Notes under the pieces: generated by a model
The model's database searches: none
Told to the model about the DNA's origin: nothing
What the model saw: the letters and a program-made list of their open reading frames with translations, nothing else
NCBI GenBank assembly: GCA_963969595.1
Contig: OZ018415.1
Span: 14,570,001 to 14,634,000, forward strand
Length of the DNA: 64,000 nt
Direction: 5' to 3'
DNA from: Neckera pumila
Lineage: Eukaryota; Streptophyta; Bryopsida; Hypnales; Neckeraceae
Program-made: the position numbers and the translations under genes
In this document: one piece after another, positions 47,780 to 59,082 of the stretch
How positions within the stretch are numbered: position 1 is the first letter of the stretch
Layout of the letters: the number at the start of each line of letters is the position of its first letter

Positions 47780-50700
47780 ATGGCTGGAAATATTCTGGAT
47801 GTAGTGACAGCGGCATGGATCAACATCGTGACCTGCATTGTACTCCTACTAGCGTTTGCTGTTTTAAAGAACCAGCCTATGAATGCGCGAGTGTATTTTC
47901 CCAAATGGTTTCTCAAAGGGCAGAAACAGAGAGCTGGTGCAGTTGGAGGGTTTGAGTCCAGGAGCAGCAGCTCCAACCCTCTCGGAAGATTTGTGAATTT
48001 GAATATTCAGAGCTACGCTCATGTTATGGATTGGATATGGACCACTCTTCGTATGCCAGAAGCGGAACTAATTGAGCACGCTGGTCTCGATGCTGCTGTT
48101 CTTCTGCGAGTGTTTCTACTCGGGTGAGATCTCTATATATCCCCGTGCTCGAATTTTGGTTCTGTAGTAGATCATTCAAGTGGATTCCCTAACATCTGAG
48201 TTTCATTGAGGGATAGTTTGAAATTTGAATTTGAATTTTTGCCGTGGCTCCGAGCAGGTTGAAGATTTTTTCACCAATGTTGGTGTGGGGTTGTTTGGTG
48301 TTGATTCCCATTAGCAAAACCGATAATGAGCTTGTATCTTACCAGTCTGCCAATCCTAATTTCGCCTATAGCGCGGTCGACACAATCTCCATTGCCAACG
48401 TGCACGACAAATCCAAACGGTATGTTTCTGCAACTTTGGTGTAAACCTGAGCTACAGTTGAAAGCTCTTTCTAGTGATTGTTTAATGATCCCATTGATGG
48501 TATGAAAAATGAAAAATTGTTCCTCACGCGCAGGGCAGGCTTTGGGCCCATTTAATGGCAGCTTATTTGTACACTGCTTGGACTTGCCTCATTCTCTTCA
48601 AAGAATATGAAACAGTGGAAAACTTACGATTTAACTTTCTTGCTGCTCAGAAACGGCGTCCTGATCAATTCACTGTAAATTCCCTTCTCTGCATTCAACA
48701 TTCAGACTGCCAGTCCCGGTTTTTCATTTCCGCTGTCCTGGTTCTATTTGTACTTGCCTCTGGGCGTCGGTTACCTAGAGATGTGATATGACCCAATCTT
48801 TTGTAATATTCTAGTTGAAATGATAATCATTAAAAGGTGTTCTTGATCTTGGAAATTGAAGTTTTGGGTAAGATATTCAACACTGAGTTCTGATGAGTTG
48901 CTCAAGTTCTGCAGATCCTGGTGAGGCAAGTTCCGAAGGACCGGCAGATCAAAGTGAGCCAGCAGATAGAGAACTTTTTCAAGGAAAATCACTCAGAGCA
49001 CTATTGCACCCACCAGGTTCTCCTACTTGTGCCCGGAAGTGACCATACCTCGTTGTCGAGCAGGCTTTTGTCTTTGGATTGCCACCTACAAATGGTGGTC
49101 TCAATAGGTCTTCATGTAGAATCTCATTGTTAACGCTGGGACATTGCAGGTTGTTTACGATGCAAATTATTTATCTCTACTTGTCGAAGAGAAGGAAAAA
49201 TGTTTGAACAAGATAGACTATCTTCAGAAGCAACATGCAGTCAACCAGACTTCCAGGCGGCCAACAACTAGGGTAACTTCTTCTAATCGTTTCTTACTGC
49301 TTGAACTCTTTGACTCTCTTGGTTCTTCTCCCACGATGCCATAAGCGTTGTTATCATGAGTTACTAGAAGATAATGGCGAGACTACGATAAGATAATATT
49401 TTCGTGTTTTTGCATGAAAGATAATTCTAACTGAGGATGGTATAATGTGACACAGAAAGGATGTTTACGGCTAGTTGGAGAGAAAGTCGATGCAATCGAC
49501 TTCTACTCTTCCAAATTTAATCAGATCACTGAAAAGGTTTTTTCTTTCTTTCTTTACATTATCCGTGGAACTCCAGCATATCACGTCGGTGTAGGAATGG
49601 GTTTCTTAGAGTCGGCTTTAGGTTCTGCGTCAACCATGTCTCTTTTTGAATAATTCGATTACTAGGTCGGAAATGCATAAATCTGAACTGCTCCACATGA
49701 TTTTCCTGAGTTCCAATAATTGTTTGACATTCAATCAACTAGCACCTCCCTCTATCTCTCTTGTGAGCATGTGAAAATCATCAAGGGTGTGGCATATGCT
49801 TAGACTTGGTAACATGGGCTCTCAGTCATAGTTATGGAGACAATGAAAGTCTAGGTAGGCAATGTGCAAAGAGATGTGACGTGCTTTTGACGTAGAACTT
49901 CCATGCATTGGCAGATTAAGACTCTGCGGTGCCACATCTTGTCAAATGAAAAATGTGTGATGAAGGCGGGGTTTGTGTCGTTTATCTCACGATGGGGAGC
50001 TGCAGTGTGCGCACAAACGCAACAGAGCAAGGATTCAACATGCTGGTTGACAGATTGGGCTCCAGAAGCTCGGGATGTCTGCTGGGATAATCTGTCTATA
50101 CCTTACATGGAGCTAACTTCACGACAGCTACTCGTGGGATTCATCATCTTCTTCATTGCGTCTTTCTTCATGATTCCAATTACCTTTGTCCAATCTTTGG
50201 CGAATTTGGACTCTTTAGACAAGAACTTCCACTTCCTCAAGCCTCTCATTGATCAGTAAGCTTCTATCTTCTCTGTATTTTTAGAAGGTGAAATTTCCTA
50301 AATAGATATGCACTGAAAGTTCCAGAAAGGTTGTAACTACTCTAGCAAACGTGAAAAGTAGGCAGTGGACATTGCAACTTCTAGACAGTATGCATTACTG
50401 ACTTGGTGATACCATTCTTTCAGGAGATTTATGAGGTCCGTGCTCCAAGGTTTTCTGCCAGGCCTTTCGCTGAAGTTGTCGCTCACATTTCTTCCTCAGC
50501 TGATGATGTTTCTCTCTAAATTTGAAGGCCGTGTCTCATTATCAAAAATTGAGAGAAGTGCCGCCACGAAGTATTTCATTGTTATGGTCGTCAACGTCTT
50601 TTTCGGTAATGTTATCGTCGGTTCTGTGTTTGAGCAACTGAAGCAGTATATCAACTCCCCAATCAGGTTCAAAAGTTTTCTTTGCCTCTTGATAACTTGT

Positions 50701-52896
50701 ACATAAATTGCGCATTTCCCACACATAATAGCGTGAATTTCCTTCGGATAAAATTCGCTGAAAATGTCAAGAGTACGACAGCTGGTGATTGATGAAGTGC
50801 AAAGATGGGAAATTTCGTTAAATTGTCATATGAAATCTGCCATTTTTCCTTTCAACTCCATCTTTAACCCTAAAGTCTAGGACTAGTACAGATTTCAGAC
50901 TGCTCGGTCTGAACTGAAAAGCGCCAAGTTTGTGGAATACCGCCATTATAACGAAATATCGGTTAAAGCCGCACATTAAGACGTCCATGGTAATTTGAGC
51001 ATTTCATGGTTGTCTATCGCAGGGTCCCTAAGGCTTTCGGGAGTTCCATACCAATGAAGTCGACATTTTTCATCACGTACATAATGGTGGATGGCTGGTC
51101 GACTGTTGCAGCAGAAGCTCTGCGGCTTTGGGCTTTTTTATGGTATCATTTGCAGAATATGGTGATCGTGAAAACGGAGAGAGATAGAAATAAAGCAATG
51201 GCATTCACAACGCCTCAATACCATGCACTTCTGCCAAAATTGGGGCTTTACTTTCTTGTCGGCCTAGTTTATGCAGTCATTTCACCGCTCATCTTGCCAT
51301 TCACTATCGTATTCTTCGCCTTTGGATACATCATATATCGAAACCAGGTACCTATTTCTGTTTTTCAAGCTTCACCTAATTTTTGTTAAGCTGATCAGTT
51401 CTTGTAATTTTCGCAATGCGAACCTGTTTGATGATACTATAGTTCAACTTATCTGGGATTCAGTTTCGCCAAAGGTGTTCTATGCAAGAGTGAATTTCCT
51501 CTGTTCTGTAGGAACTCAGGTTTTGCTGGACCAGAAATCCAGCACTTCCTGTTTGAACGTACTCGTTACGCAAATTGTTTTGGAAAAATTCCAGTAATAC
51601 TGCTGATCAAAATCTGGCGTCTGTATTGAGATCTTCCCTCGCTGATTCGAATTGCTCTAATGATCTAAGTATTTTTTATTCTGGTGAAATAGTCGGTGAG
51701 ATCCAACGTCTATGGCTGATTAAACCTAACATTCATTACTCTTGCAGTCACTAACCAACCAAGCCTGACATGGCTCGATTGTTTCCAGGTGATTAATGTC
51801 TACGAGCCAAAGTACGAAAGTTCCGCAGCATTCTGGCCGCTTATACATCGATTTATTGTGGTGGCTCTTCTGATTACCCATATCACCTTGATTGGGCTCT
51901 TCTCAATCAAACGATCTGCAGCGTCTACGCCTCTCTTGCTACCACTGCCCATTATGACAATATTCTTTCATTTGTACTGCATGGACCGATATGGACCTGC
52001 ATTCGACCAGTACCCATTGCAGGTTTGATACAATTATATGTTTCTTCTTAAGGGTGTTTGAAAGAAAGAGCTCAAATATCTCATTTTCGTCCATTAGTGG
52101 GACACGCGTTCACCATGATGGTAGATTTTTAGGACACTGGTCAGCAATCAGCAACGTTCCTAGATTCCTGATGCATCTCCGCTCCCCGTTAATTGTGACA
52201 CAAAAGTAGGGAACCCATTCACGCGGCTTCAGCAGTTTTGCGTAGTTTCCATTATTTAGAATCCAATTTTTTTTGGAGGATCTTGTCCTCCTTTTTTGAG
52301 AGGATACCAAAGCACTAGAATTTGTACACTACTGTATTTGGATACAAAAGAATAAAGTCATGAAATGTTGAAGTCTGGAAAACAAGGTCTATACAGGAGC
52401 CGATATTACCTTGGATTTAAAGGCATCTCATTGAAGCATCTTTGACTAGGACAGAACCTAGAAGAGTCTTTTTTCATTCAAGCGAAGCGTCTAATTTATT
52501 GTAAATGGATGACTTTTCAACGCACAGGAAAAGGTACTCCATAGTCCATACAAATGAGGTCCCTTGTTTGAGCTGTCTAACAGGCGACGCCTATGTGGTG
52601 ATGGTCATCAGGAAGCCCGGGCGAAGGACAATGCAGAAAGGACCCTTGAGCCCACCCTAGATGTGAGGAGCTTTCTAGAAACAGCGTATCTGCATCCTGC
52701 GATCAAAGCAGCTTTGGCGGAGGACAGTACAATGACCTCGGACAAAGGTGGCATCCACAACCTACTCGAGAGGAGAAATGCTGAATCGTCAATTGGACCT
52801 GTGAAGAAGAGCACGCCACGATCCAATGCTGACAAGCAGTACGAGCAGGACAGCTTAAAACTCATCATCGACTCCTTGTCTGATCCAAGTACATGA
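47780..52896 (+). CDS. OSCA: OSCA/CSC1-like mechano- and osmosensitive cation channel, 11 exons
   Basis: Exons: 47780-48123, 48258-48419, 48539-48674, 48915-49016, 49150-49272, 49456-49536, 49915-50255, 50424-50666, 51023-51347, 51789-52022, 52612-52896. All phases join and give 791 aa, the usual OSCA size. Residues 1-190 carry the first membrane helices (about 13-29, 107-135, 173-190). About 215-390 is the cytosolic domain (ILVRQVPKD, YYLTHQ-type YCTHQ, GEKVDAIDFY, FVSFISRWGAAVCAQTQQ, WLTDWAPEARDVCWDNLSIP). About 395-680 is the DUF221/RSN1_7TM pore region (FFMIPITFVQSLA, LSKFEGRVSLSKIERSAATK, KSTFFITYIMVDGW, VINVYEPKYES, PLPIMTIFFH). The tail is hydrophilic. OSCA proteins are tension-gated, Ca2+-permeable plasma- or endomembrane channels with 11 helices. 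Two points are less certain: the exon 4 donor GTTCTC is weak, and exon 3 uses the second of two AGs 5 nt apart. Confidence 0.93.
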
Positions 52897-53922
52897 GAAA
52901 ATCCATGAAGAAGGTAAACCACTTTGCATCACTGGATTTTGTAAGATTGCTTGCATGGGCCAACATGTTTCAGTTGCTGCAAGGTAAACATTACTATGCA
53001 CCTAGACTCGAGCTTTATCATATTCTCATTCATGATGCTACTTACGAATTGAAGGCCGGAAGCAATTTCAAATTCCTACCTTCAAATACAATTGCCATTG
53101 ACTGGTCCTACTGCAAAATAGCTACTGACGTACAATTAGATCATAGATGCAATGTTGAATTGCAGCGGTAGGAACAAGCTGTCAATCCTTTATCTACAAT
53201 TGCTTTCTTTACAGTGGTATGAGGCTTAGTTTATGAGCCCAACTTTGCTAACAAGCAAATTACTAACCTAACAGTCCCAAACATGTCCACCTCGACCATA
53301 ATGTAGATTTGGATCAAGATGTTGAAAAAAACTCTTTTTTGAGAACTGAAGAATAAGGAACCTGGAGTTAATCAAAGTCAGTTGAACCTTAAGGTAAGAG
53401 TAGTTTACTTGCACCAATTTTAAACGTGTAGTGCAAGTACAGAATCTTTTCACTTATGATGCACATTTTATGGTTGTACTGTTCGTGATGTACCAATCCT
53501 AAAATATTGAAACGATTCAATACTCGACTGATGTCAGGACTATCAACTTATTTGTAGCATAGTCAGAGTGATCATATGTGAAACTAATTTCAGTGAATTT
53601 GTTCATATTAAATGTTCTGTACCATAGTCAGACTTGTCCTTTCAATCATATTTGTGAAACCACGTCATGTGAACTAGAAATACGTTTTCGATCAATCATT
53701 GTAGCATTCCAGCATTTCCTTTACTGACTCAATAACCCAAATGAAAAAAAAACGAAAAAAAACAAAGGAGAGTCCAACCAAACGCAAGCCCAAAGAAAAC
53801 ATACCATAAGGCAAGTCTTTTGATAAATTTACAAAAAGCAGGACGCTCACCTGAAAACATGCTATACAACCCTATCTACATCTGAAACATAAAATCACAA
53901 GAGACTTTTTTTCCTTCTATTT
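52897..53922. other. region between convergent OSCA and RING-CH 3' ends
   Basis: About 1 kb that should hold both 3' UTRs. No other gene is seen, and no AATAAA stands out as a certain polyadenylation site. Confidence 0.4.
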
Positions 53923-56582
53923 CTAGAAATAGGCGATGCGGAAGAACCAGGGGACCATGAAAACCACAATCATAGTTGCGAGTAGTGAGTTTCTGATGAG
54001 TTGGTTTGTCCACAAGTACCTAATATCACAACAAAACATGGACATGATGTAAGTCCCTTGAAATTAAGAATCTCATCTTAAAAAGAGAAGAAAAGCTTTA
54101 ATCATAGGACTAGCGCAAATTAAAAAAATCTATTGGGAGGTGGACCTCTAATAGCAAGTGCTAACCTTGATGCCTCCCGTCAAAGGAAAACTCTTAAGAA
54201 CATGGAGAAATAATCAACAAATATAGACCTCAACTAACAAAAAGTACGAGTTCTCATTAAACTACAAAAAAGCATGCCCACGAAAATATCAAAGGCAATC
54301 AAAGGCAAGTTTGAAGGAGGAGGAACTTGTAGAACTAATAGAATGTGTTGGAGAAGTTTTACTAGCTAAGCCATATAGACTAGCAAGTGCTATCCTTAAT
54401 GCTTTTGTTTAAAGATAAACTCTACAACTATGAACACACTCAATGAAACAGACAAGTAGCAAGTATCCAAGCGCCAAGTAACCTCAGATGCAAGCTAATT
54501 CTACCAATACCAAGCCTAATTTGACCTTCATTAAATTAACCTTCATTAGGAACGTGAACAGAAACTCAAATGCATAGGCAAAATGAGCTCTGAACGCATG
54601 ACCGAATCAGTGGTACGTGATAATCTACAATACAATACACGATTCTGAAGGAGAGCAAAACACAAACTCATTTAACAATGTAGTGTTACTCGGCACTTAA
54701 CGCATTAAAAAATTCTGGAATAGGACATAACAATCATACCCTGCACAGAAGCGCTACTCACTGAGTGTGCAAACAGAACCACCTAGCTGACAAAACCCTA
54801 AACCTCTACTCTGGACTCCATGCGCTCTTGAGTGCTATTATCGTTTCTCTGCTGCTACCTGAGCCTCCCCTTGCTACCGCTCCTTTACATTATTACTCTT
54901 ATCGGTTAAACATCATTCCAACACTTTGACCCCACAGACGACAGCTGGAATAAGATTTTAGAAACCATGACCATCGTAATCATAAATTTTTTGAAGGAAA
55001 GTTTCAGAGATGGAAAGAGCAAACAATAGGGATTATCAAACCTCAAATATGTGTTCACCCAGATAACGATTACATCTTTCTACACTATACGAATCCGTAG
55101 TCGCAAAAAACCTCGGCAAAGTCCCAACAGAGTTCTATCTACCACAGTACAATACGGTAAAGTCACAAAAGAATCTATCAGTTGCTTTACGGTGTCCAAC
55201 CAATCTCCAACTTCGTGGGATCCACAAGTAAAGGGTAGGCAAACCTCCTGAAGCAACCAATCTCTCACTCCGAATTCGGCAGCTTTCCAAAAGTAATATG
55301 CTCAAGGTCAAAAGAATGGTCAATGACATTTCGAATCCCTAACGAATGCTACATCCCAAACTTGACCACACAGAAGAACCACAGTACGAGAGTCCTAACG
55401 AATGCTACATCCCCATGACAACACAGAAGCACCACAGTACGAGAGTCCTAACGAATGCTACATCCCCATGACAACACAGAAGCACCACAGTACGATACGG
55501 CAAGTCAGAAAAGAGTCTATCAGTTGCTTATGGTGTCCAACCAATCTCCCACTTCGGAATCCACCAAAAAGTGTGGCAAACCTCCAGTAACAATCAATCA
55601 ATGTCTCACTCCGAATTCGGCAGCTTTTCAAAACTAAAATGATGGTTCAAGGATAAAAGAAAATGTGAACGAAATCCCGAGTCCCTGACAACTGCTACAT
55701 CCCAAACTTGACCACACTGAAGAACCACGGCACAGTGCAAACCACAACAAGGGCAACCAGAAGCGCATTGCGCACAAGCTGACGTGCGAGCCATTCCTAA
55801 GCCTAGACATGGTGAGTCTCGAAAGAATCTATCAGTTGCTTATGGTGACCAACCAATCTCCACCTGGGATCCACAAGAATGGGGTGGCAAACCTCCTGTA
55901 ACCAATCAATCTCTCACTCCAAATTCTTGACCACACGGAAGAACCACGGCACAGAGCAAACCACAACAAGAGCAACCAGAAGCGAATTGCGCACAAGATG
56001 ACGCTGCCAGCAATACCTAAGCCTGGACATAGTGGTCGCTCGCTGCTGCGCCCCATTCCCTTGGACACCTTGAACACCCCCTGCCTCCTCCTCTTCCACC
56101 CTCACCACAGTAGCTCCTCTAGTACTCACACTCGCAGACTCCATAGGGGAAATTCTCACATTCTTCGCCGTCTCCCCACAAATCTCACACACCGTGTTCC
56201 CTCGGATCTTGAACCACTCCTCCGCACAATCACGATGACACAACGCCAGGTCTTGTTTACAAGCGCACCCCAGGACGATGCTCTCGCTGTTGCCGGAGGT
56301 TAAGCCCAAGTGGCAGACGCGGCAGATAGTCTCTCCGTCTGCAGCGTCGTCCTTGGAAGAATTGGAAACGTGCTTGGGGGTGGGCTCGCTGGGTTTGTTG
56401 TGGCCGAGCTCGACGTCATCACCGAGGGAGCCGAATTTAGGGCTCGGAGGCTTCAAATCGGAGGCTTCGGCGGCTTCGCCATTGTCGAGATTTACGACCA
56501 CGAAAGCCCCGTCTGATGTAAGCGGAGCTGGTGGGGAAGCTGCTGGATCTGAAGCTTGGTGGTGGTGGGATGGTCCTGTCAT
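53923..56582 (-). CDS. RING-CH (RINGv) membrane E3 ubiquitin ligase, 2 exons with alternative last exon
   Basis: Exon 1 starts at ATG 56582. Residues 87-135 hold the RING-CH finger (C87, C90, C106, C108, H116, C119, C132, C135; W123 in EEWFKI), which recruits E2 and ubiquitinates membrane-associated targets. A Pro/Ser-rich leader precedes it and an acidic linker follows. Two endings are possible. Read straight on, exon 1 ends at 55914 with the tail RHLVRNSLLVALVVVCSVPW, then FFRVVKNLE (222 aa). Alternatively donor AG|GTATTG at 56017/56016 joins acceptor ATATTAG at 54020 to exon 53923-54019, giving NQLIRNSLLATMIVVFMVPW, then FFRIAYF (220 aa). Both tails are single membrane helices and clearly homologous; phases fit. 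The span given covers the spliced form. Plant proteins of this type (At2g02960-like) end in such a helix. Confidence 0.85.
55110..55930. repeat. tandem copies of the RING-CH tail region inside its intron
   Basis: A unit made of 'gaatctatcagttgcttatgg', 'tccaaccaatctcc', 'ggcaaacctcc' and 'aatctctcactcc' occurs at about 55168-55275, 55510-55615 and 55824-55920. Between units lie copies of the tail-coding block: about 55690-55805 (an almost complete second copy of 55927-56040, with a 1-nt deletion near its start) and a short piece at about 55360-55385. A 53-bp exact direct repeat ('cctaacgaatgctacatccc' and following) runs from 55396 to 55500. Confidence 0.8.
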
Positions 56583-58200
56583 TGTTGTAGCTGGGATTGG
56601 GATTCGACTGACGGTGTTGGGATCATTCTAGCACAGAAAATGAACAACGTATGACGAGGTCGTGGGCGAGTAATGTGTGTTTACAATTGGGTTCGAGAGA
56701 TGGTGCTCTCAGAAACATGTCTTGGTTGGGGCTCTCGGAGATCGTGTAATAAGCCTAGTTTACAGATACCGCCTCTCAAACGCTACTTGGGGATACCTGC
56801 AACAGGGGAGGGAAGAAGAGCAGGGGTGAAAAACGAGATCATTTCGAAATCCACGGAGTCACAATGCCTCGGAAGGGGCTACAGAATGTTGCATAATGGT
56901 ACAGACTCGGGGGTCGTAAAAGGTCAGAGTAGTCGAACCACAACACAAAGAGAGGAACGAAATCCAGAAAAAAATCGAATTCTGTGGACGAGCGGGTCAC
57001 GAACATTTTCAAATTCGAAGACTTACAACACAGAGAGCTGCGGATCTGAAGTCATAACCAAACTGCGACGCTCTAAGGAAGCCCTCCCCTCAAAAAATGG
57101 CAAGGATTTCTGTAAAGGAGCTACAGAATGCATAATATTACAGATCCGGGCTCTCAAACGCTACATAAAAAACCCCGCACCAGAGTAATTCACCTACAAC
57201 AACAACTACAACACAAAAGGAGAACAAAATGCAAGAAAACCCCGAAAGAACAAAATCCACGACTGAGTCCCTCCCAAACACTCAAAATTCGAGACTTAAA
57301 AACCCAGAAAGCCTTCCGTTCCGAAGTCAAAACCAAAGCCAGCGTCCCCCTCACCACAAGCTACACGTGACTCCTAAACGTTCCCGCACGTTGCAGATTC
57401 ACCAACTCACCACCCACCGGACCCCAAACCCTAAAACCCCTGAATATTCAAAATGCGAAACCCACAGTTCCAAAAACGTGACCGACTTCCAGAAGCGAAG
57501 AATCTACAGCACTCCCAGTCCGAAAGAAACGTGCGAAAACGACTACTCCAAATCCACACCTGCACCCACCCATGAGTCTTCTCGGCCACGGTTTCTCTCA
57601 CCCCACGCGCAGTTTCCGAATCGCCTTCCCATGTCAACAAAACTCAAAGTCGACTTCAGTTCTCCAAACAGAACCCATCAAAAGTCGCAAACCAGAAGAA
57701 CTCGACCAAAGCCAAGAAATCAGGGGCGGTGGTAATGCGAAACTGGGAATCCCAACAGGCAGTGGAGTCAATCAGAGCAAGAGCATAACTCGGTGCGAGG
57801 ACGGCGAGGATTTCCAAGCTGATACAGTAACTTTACCACGACGGAAGAAGAGCACGAACGTGCCCGAACTAAGTTAAGCACCTCATCAACAGCTTGTTGG
57901 AAGGAACTCAGTCGAACTTCCAAGGAACCCGAGGCGGAATCTTGCACTCTGGCCCTGGCAGGTGTGATGAATCGACCATCTTCTGAACTACTGGAGACGG
58001 ATAGATCTCTGGAACTCGCGATTCTCGCGACTGGGGTGGAACCGACCTCAAAAAATGAACTGAAAAGTGTGTGAAAAAATGGCTATGGGTTGTGTGAAAA
58101 TGGAGTGTAAATGAGCGGAAGAGGCGAGGAATTGGGAGGAGGGGAGGTCGGTACGCAATTCTTGTACTGTAGGGAGCCGAGGGACGGTATGGGGAAATAG
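56583..58200. promoter_or_regulatory. upstream region of the RING-CH gene with degenerate repeats
   Basis: GC-richer than the desert. The words 'ctcaaacgctac' (56777 and 57150) and 'gctacagaatg' (56879, 57119), with 'acagatccgggctctc'-type context, recur in diverged form, suggesting an eroded tandem array upstream of this gene too. Several long open frames on the plus strand (56673-57188, 57229-57735) have no family signature and look like translated repeat. No promoter element can be named. Confidence 0.4.
57840..58075 (-). other. possible unassigned exon or 5' UTR exon
   Basis: The minus strand is open for about 75 codons after a pyrimidine-rich stretch ending CACACACTTTTCAG. It reads VGSTPVARIASSRDLSVSSS, then SGSLEVRLSSFQQAVDEVLN and LVRARSCSSS, up to a donor-like GTGGTAAAG. 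There is no ATG in frame. The plus strand is also open here, so base composition may be the cause. It could be a leader exon of the RING-CH transcript, part of another gene, or nothing. Confidence 0.25.
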
Positions 58201-58221
58201 GTTGTGAGCAAAAGATTGCGC

Positions 58222-58310
58222 TGGAAAAGCTTGCTTGCGTGGAAAAGCTTGCTTGCGTGGAAAAGCTTGCTTGCGTGGAAAAGCTTGCTTGTGTGGAAAA
58301 GCTTATGGCG
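58222..58310. repeat. 18-bp tandem repeat, four and a half units
   Basis: TGGAAAAGCTTGCTTGCG repeats at 58222, 58240, 58258 and 58276 with almost no change, then decays at 58294-58310. Each unit contains AAGCTT. In the plus frame it would encode WKSLLA repeats, but no gene is supported. Confidence 0.9.
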
Positions 58311-59082
58311 TGGAATTGCTTGTGTGGGAAAGCTTGGGCGGAAGGTCGGTTGTTTGGGTTTGGATCAGACGGACTTCGTGGTGGGAAACGTGGCTAGTTA
58401 GATTTGGTCAACTGAAAGCTTTTACGTTATTTTTTTAATAGCTAAGAAAGAGCAACATTTACCACTGTAAGCCAAGGACGACTTAACTTATTGAGGCGTG
58501 TTTTTCGCCTTCCTCAAGTGCACCATCACTCCTCATGATCCTCATTAAGTTAGAGCACAATCATCTCTGCCAATGACAAGCATCTAGGTTGATTGGAACT
58601 TCAGTCCAGAGCGACCTAGATTCCTAATTAAGTCTTTCGTAGAATTTTTTAGAGTATTTGCATGGTAGAAAAAATACACGACAGCGTGTCAAAATAATGT
58701 ACATTGTACCCTGAGAAGACGGAGTTACCTTTGGGTCCTCAGCAGCAGAAAAGGCGAGAGTGACCATCCAAAAGATTATCTTGCCAGTTGTTCTGGATCC
58801 TAAGTTAATGCACAACCAGAAAGGGAAGCTCGCCTTAAGTGAGCTCTGCAGGCATGACCTGTCATGAGAATTGGTATCAATCCAGGCTTGTAACTTGTCA
58901 GCGACGGTTGTGTGCCAGAAGAAACGAAACAAACTCACTAATAAGCTCATATAACTCATTGTATGAGCTTGTCAGGAGTAAAAAAGCTCATACAACTGGA
59001 AAAACAAATACCATAGCTCCAAGATGTCAGAATAGACTTGCACATGGTGGAAATGGAAATCAGGTCCCGGCAAAATAATTGG
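58311..59082. other. 3' flank of the TFIIH p44 gene, no other gene seen
   Basis: Probably holds the 3' UTR of the gene that ends at 59083. The minus frame at 58624-58959 (111 codons) has no recognised signature. Confidence 0.4.

Noticed and set aside
55110..55794. Small frames in the RING-CH intron as separate genes
   Set aside because: They come from the duplicated tail and its flanks; several are out of frame relative to the helix they copy.
56673..57735. Plus-strand frames of 168-171 codons upstream of the RING-CH gene
   Set aside because: Composition follows degenerate repeats; no domain, no splice context, and the two frames are unrelated to any family I know.
58222..58310. 18-bp repeat as a CRISPR-like array
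   Set aside because: Units are directly adjacent without spacers and the DNA is a plant nuclear genome.
58624..58959. 111-codon minus frame as a downstream gene
   Set aside because: Lies in the probable 3' UTR of the p44 gene and has no recognisable domain.
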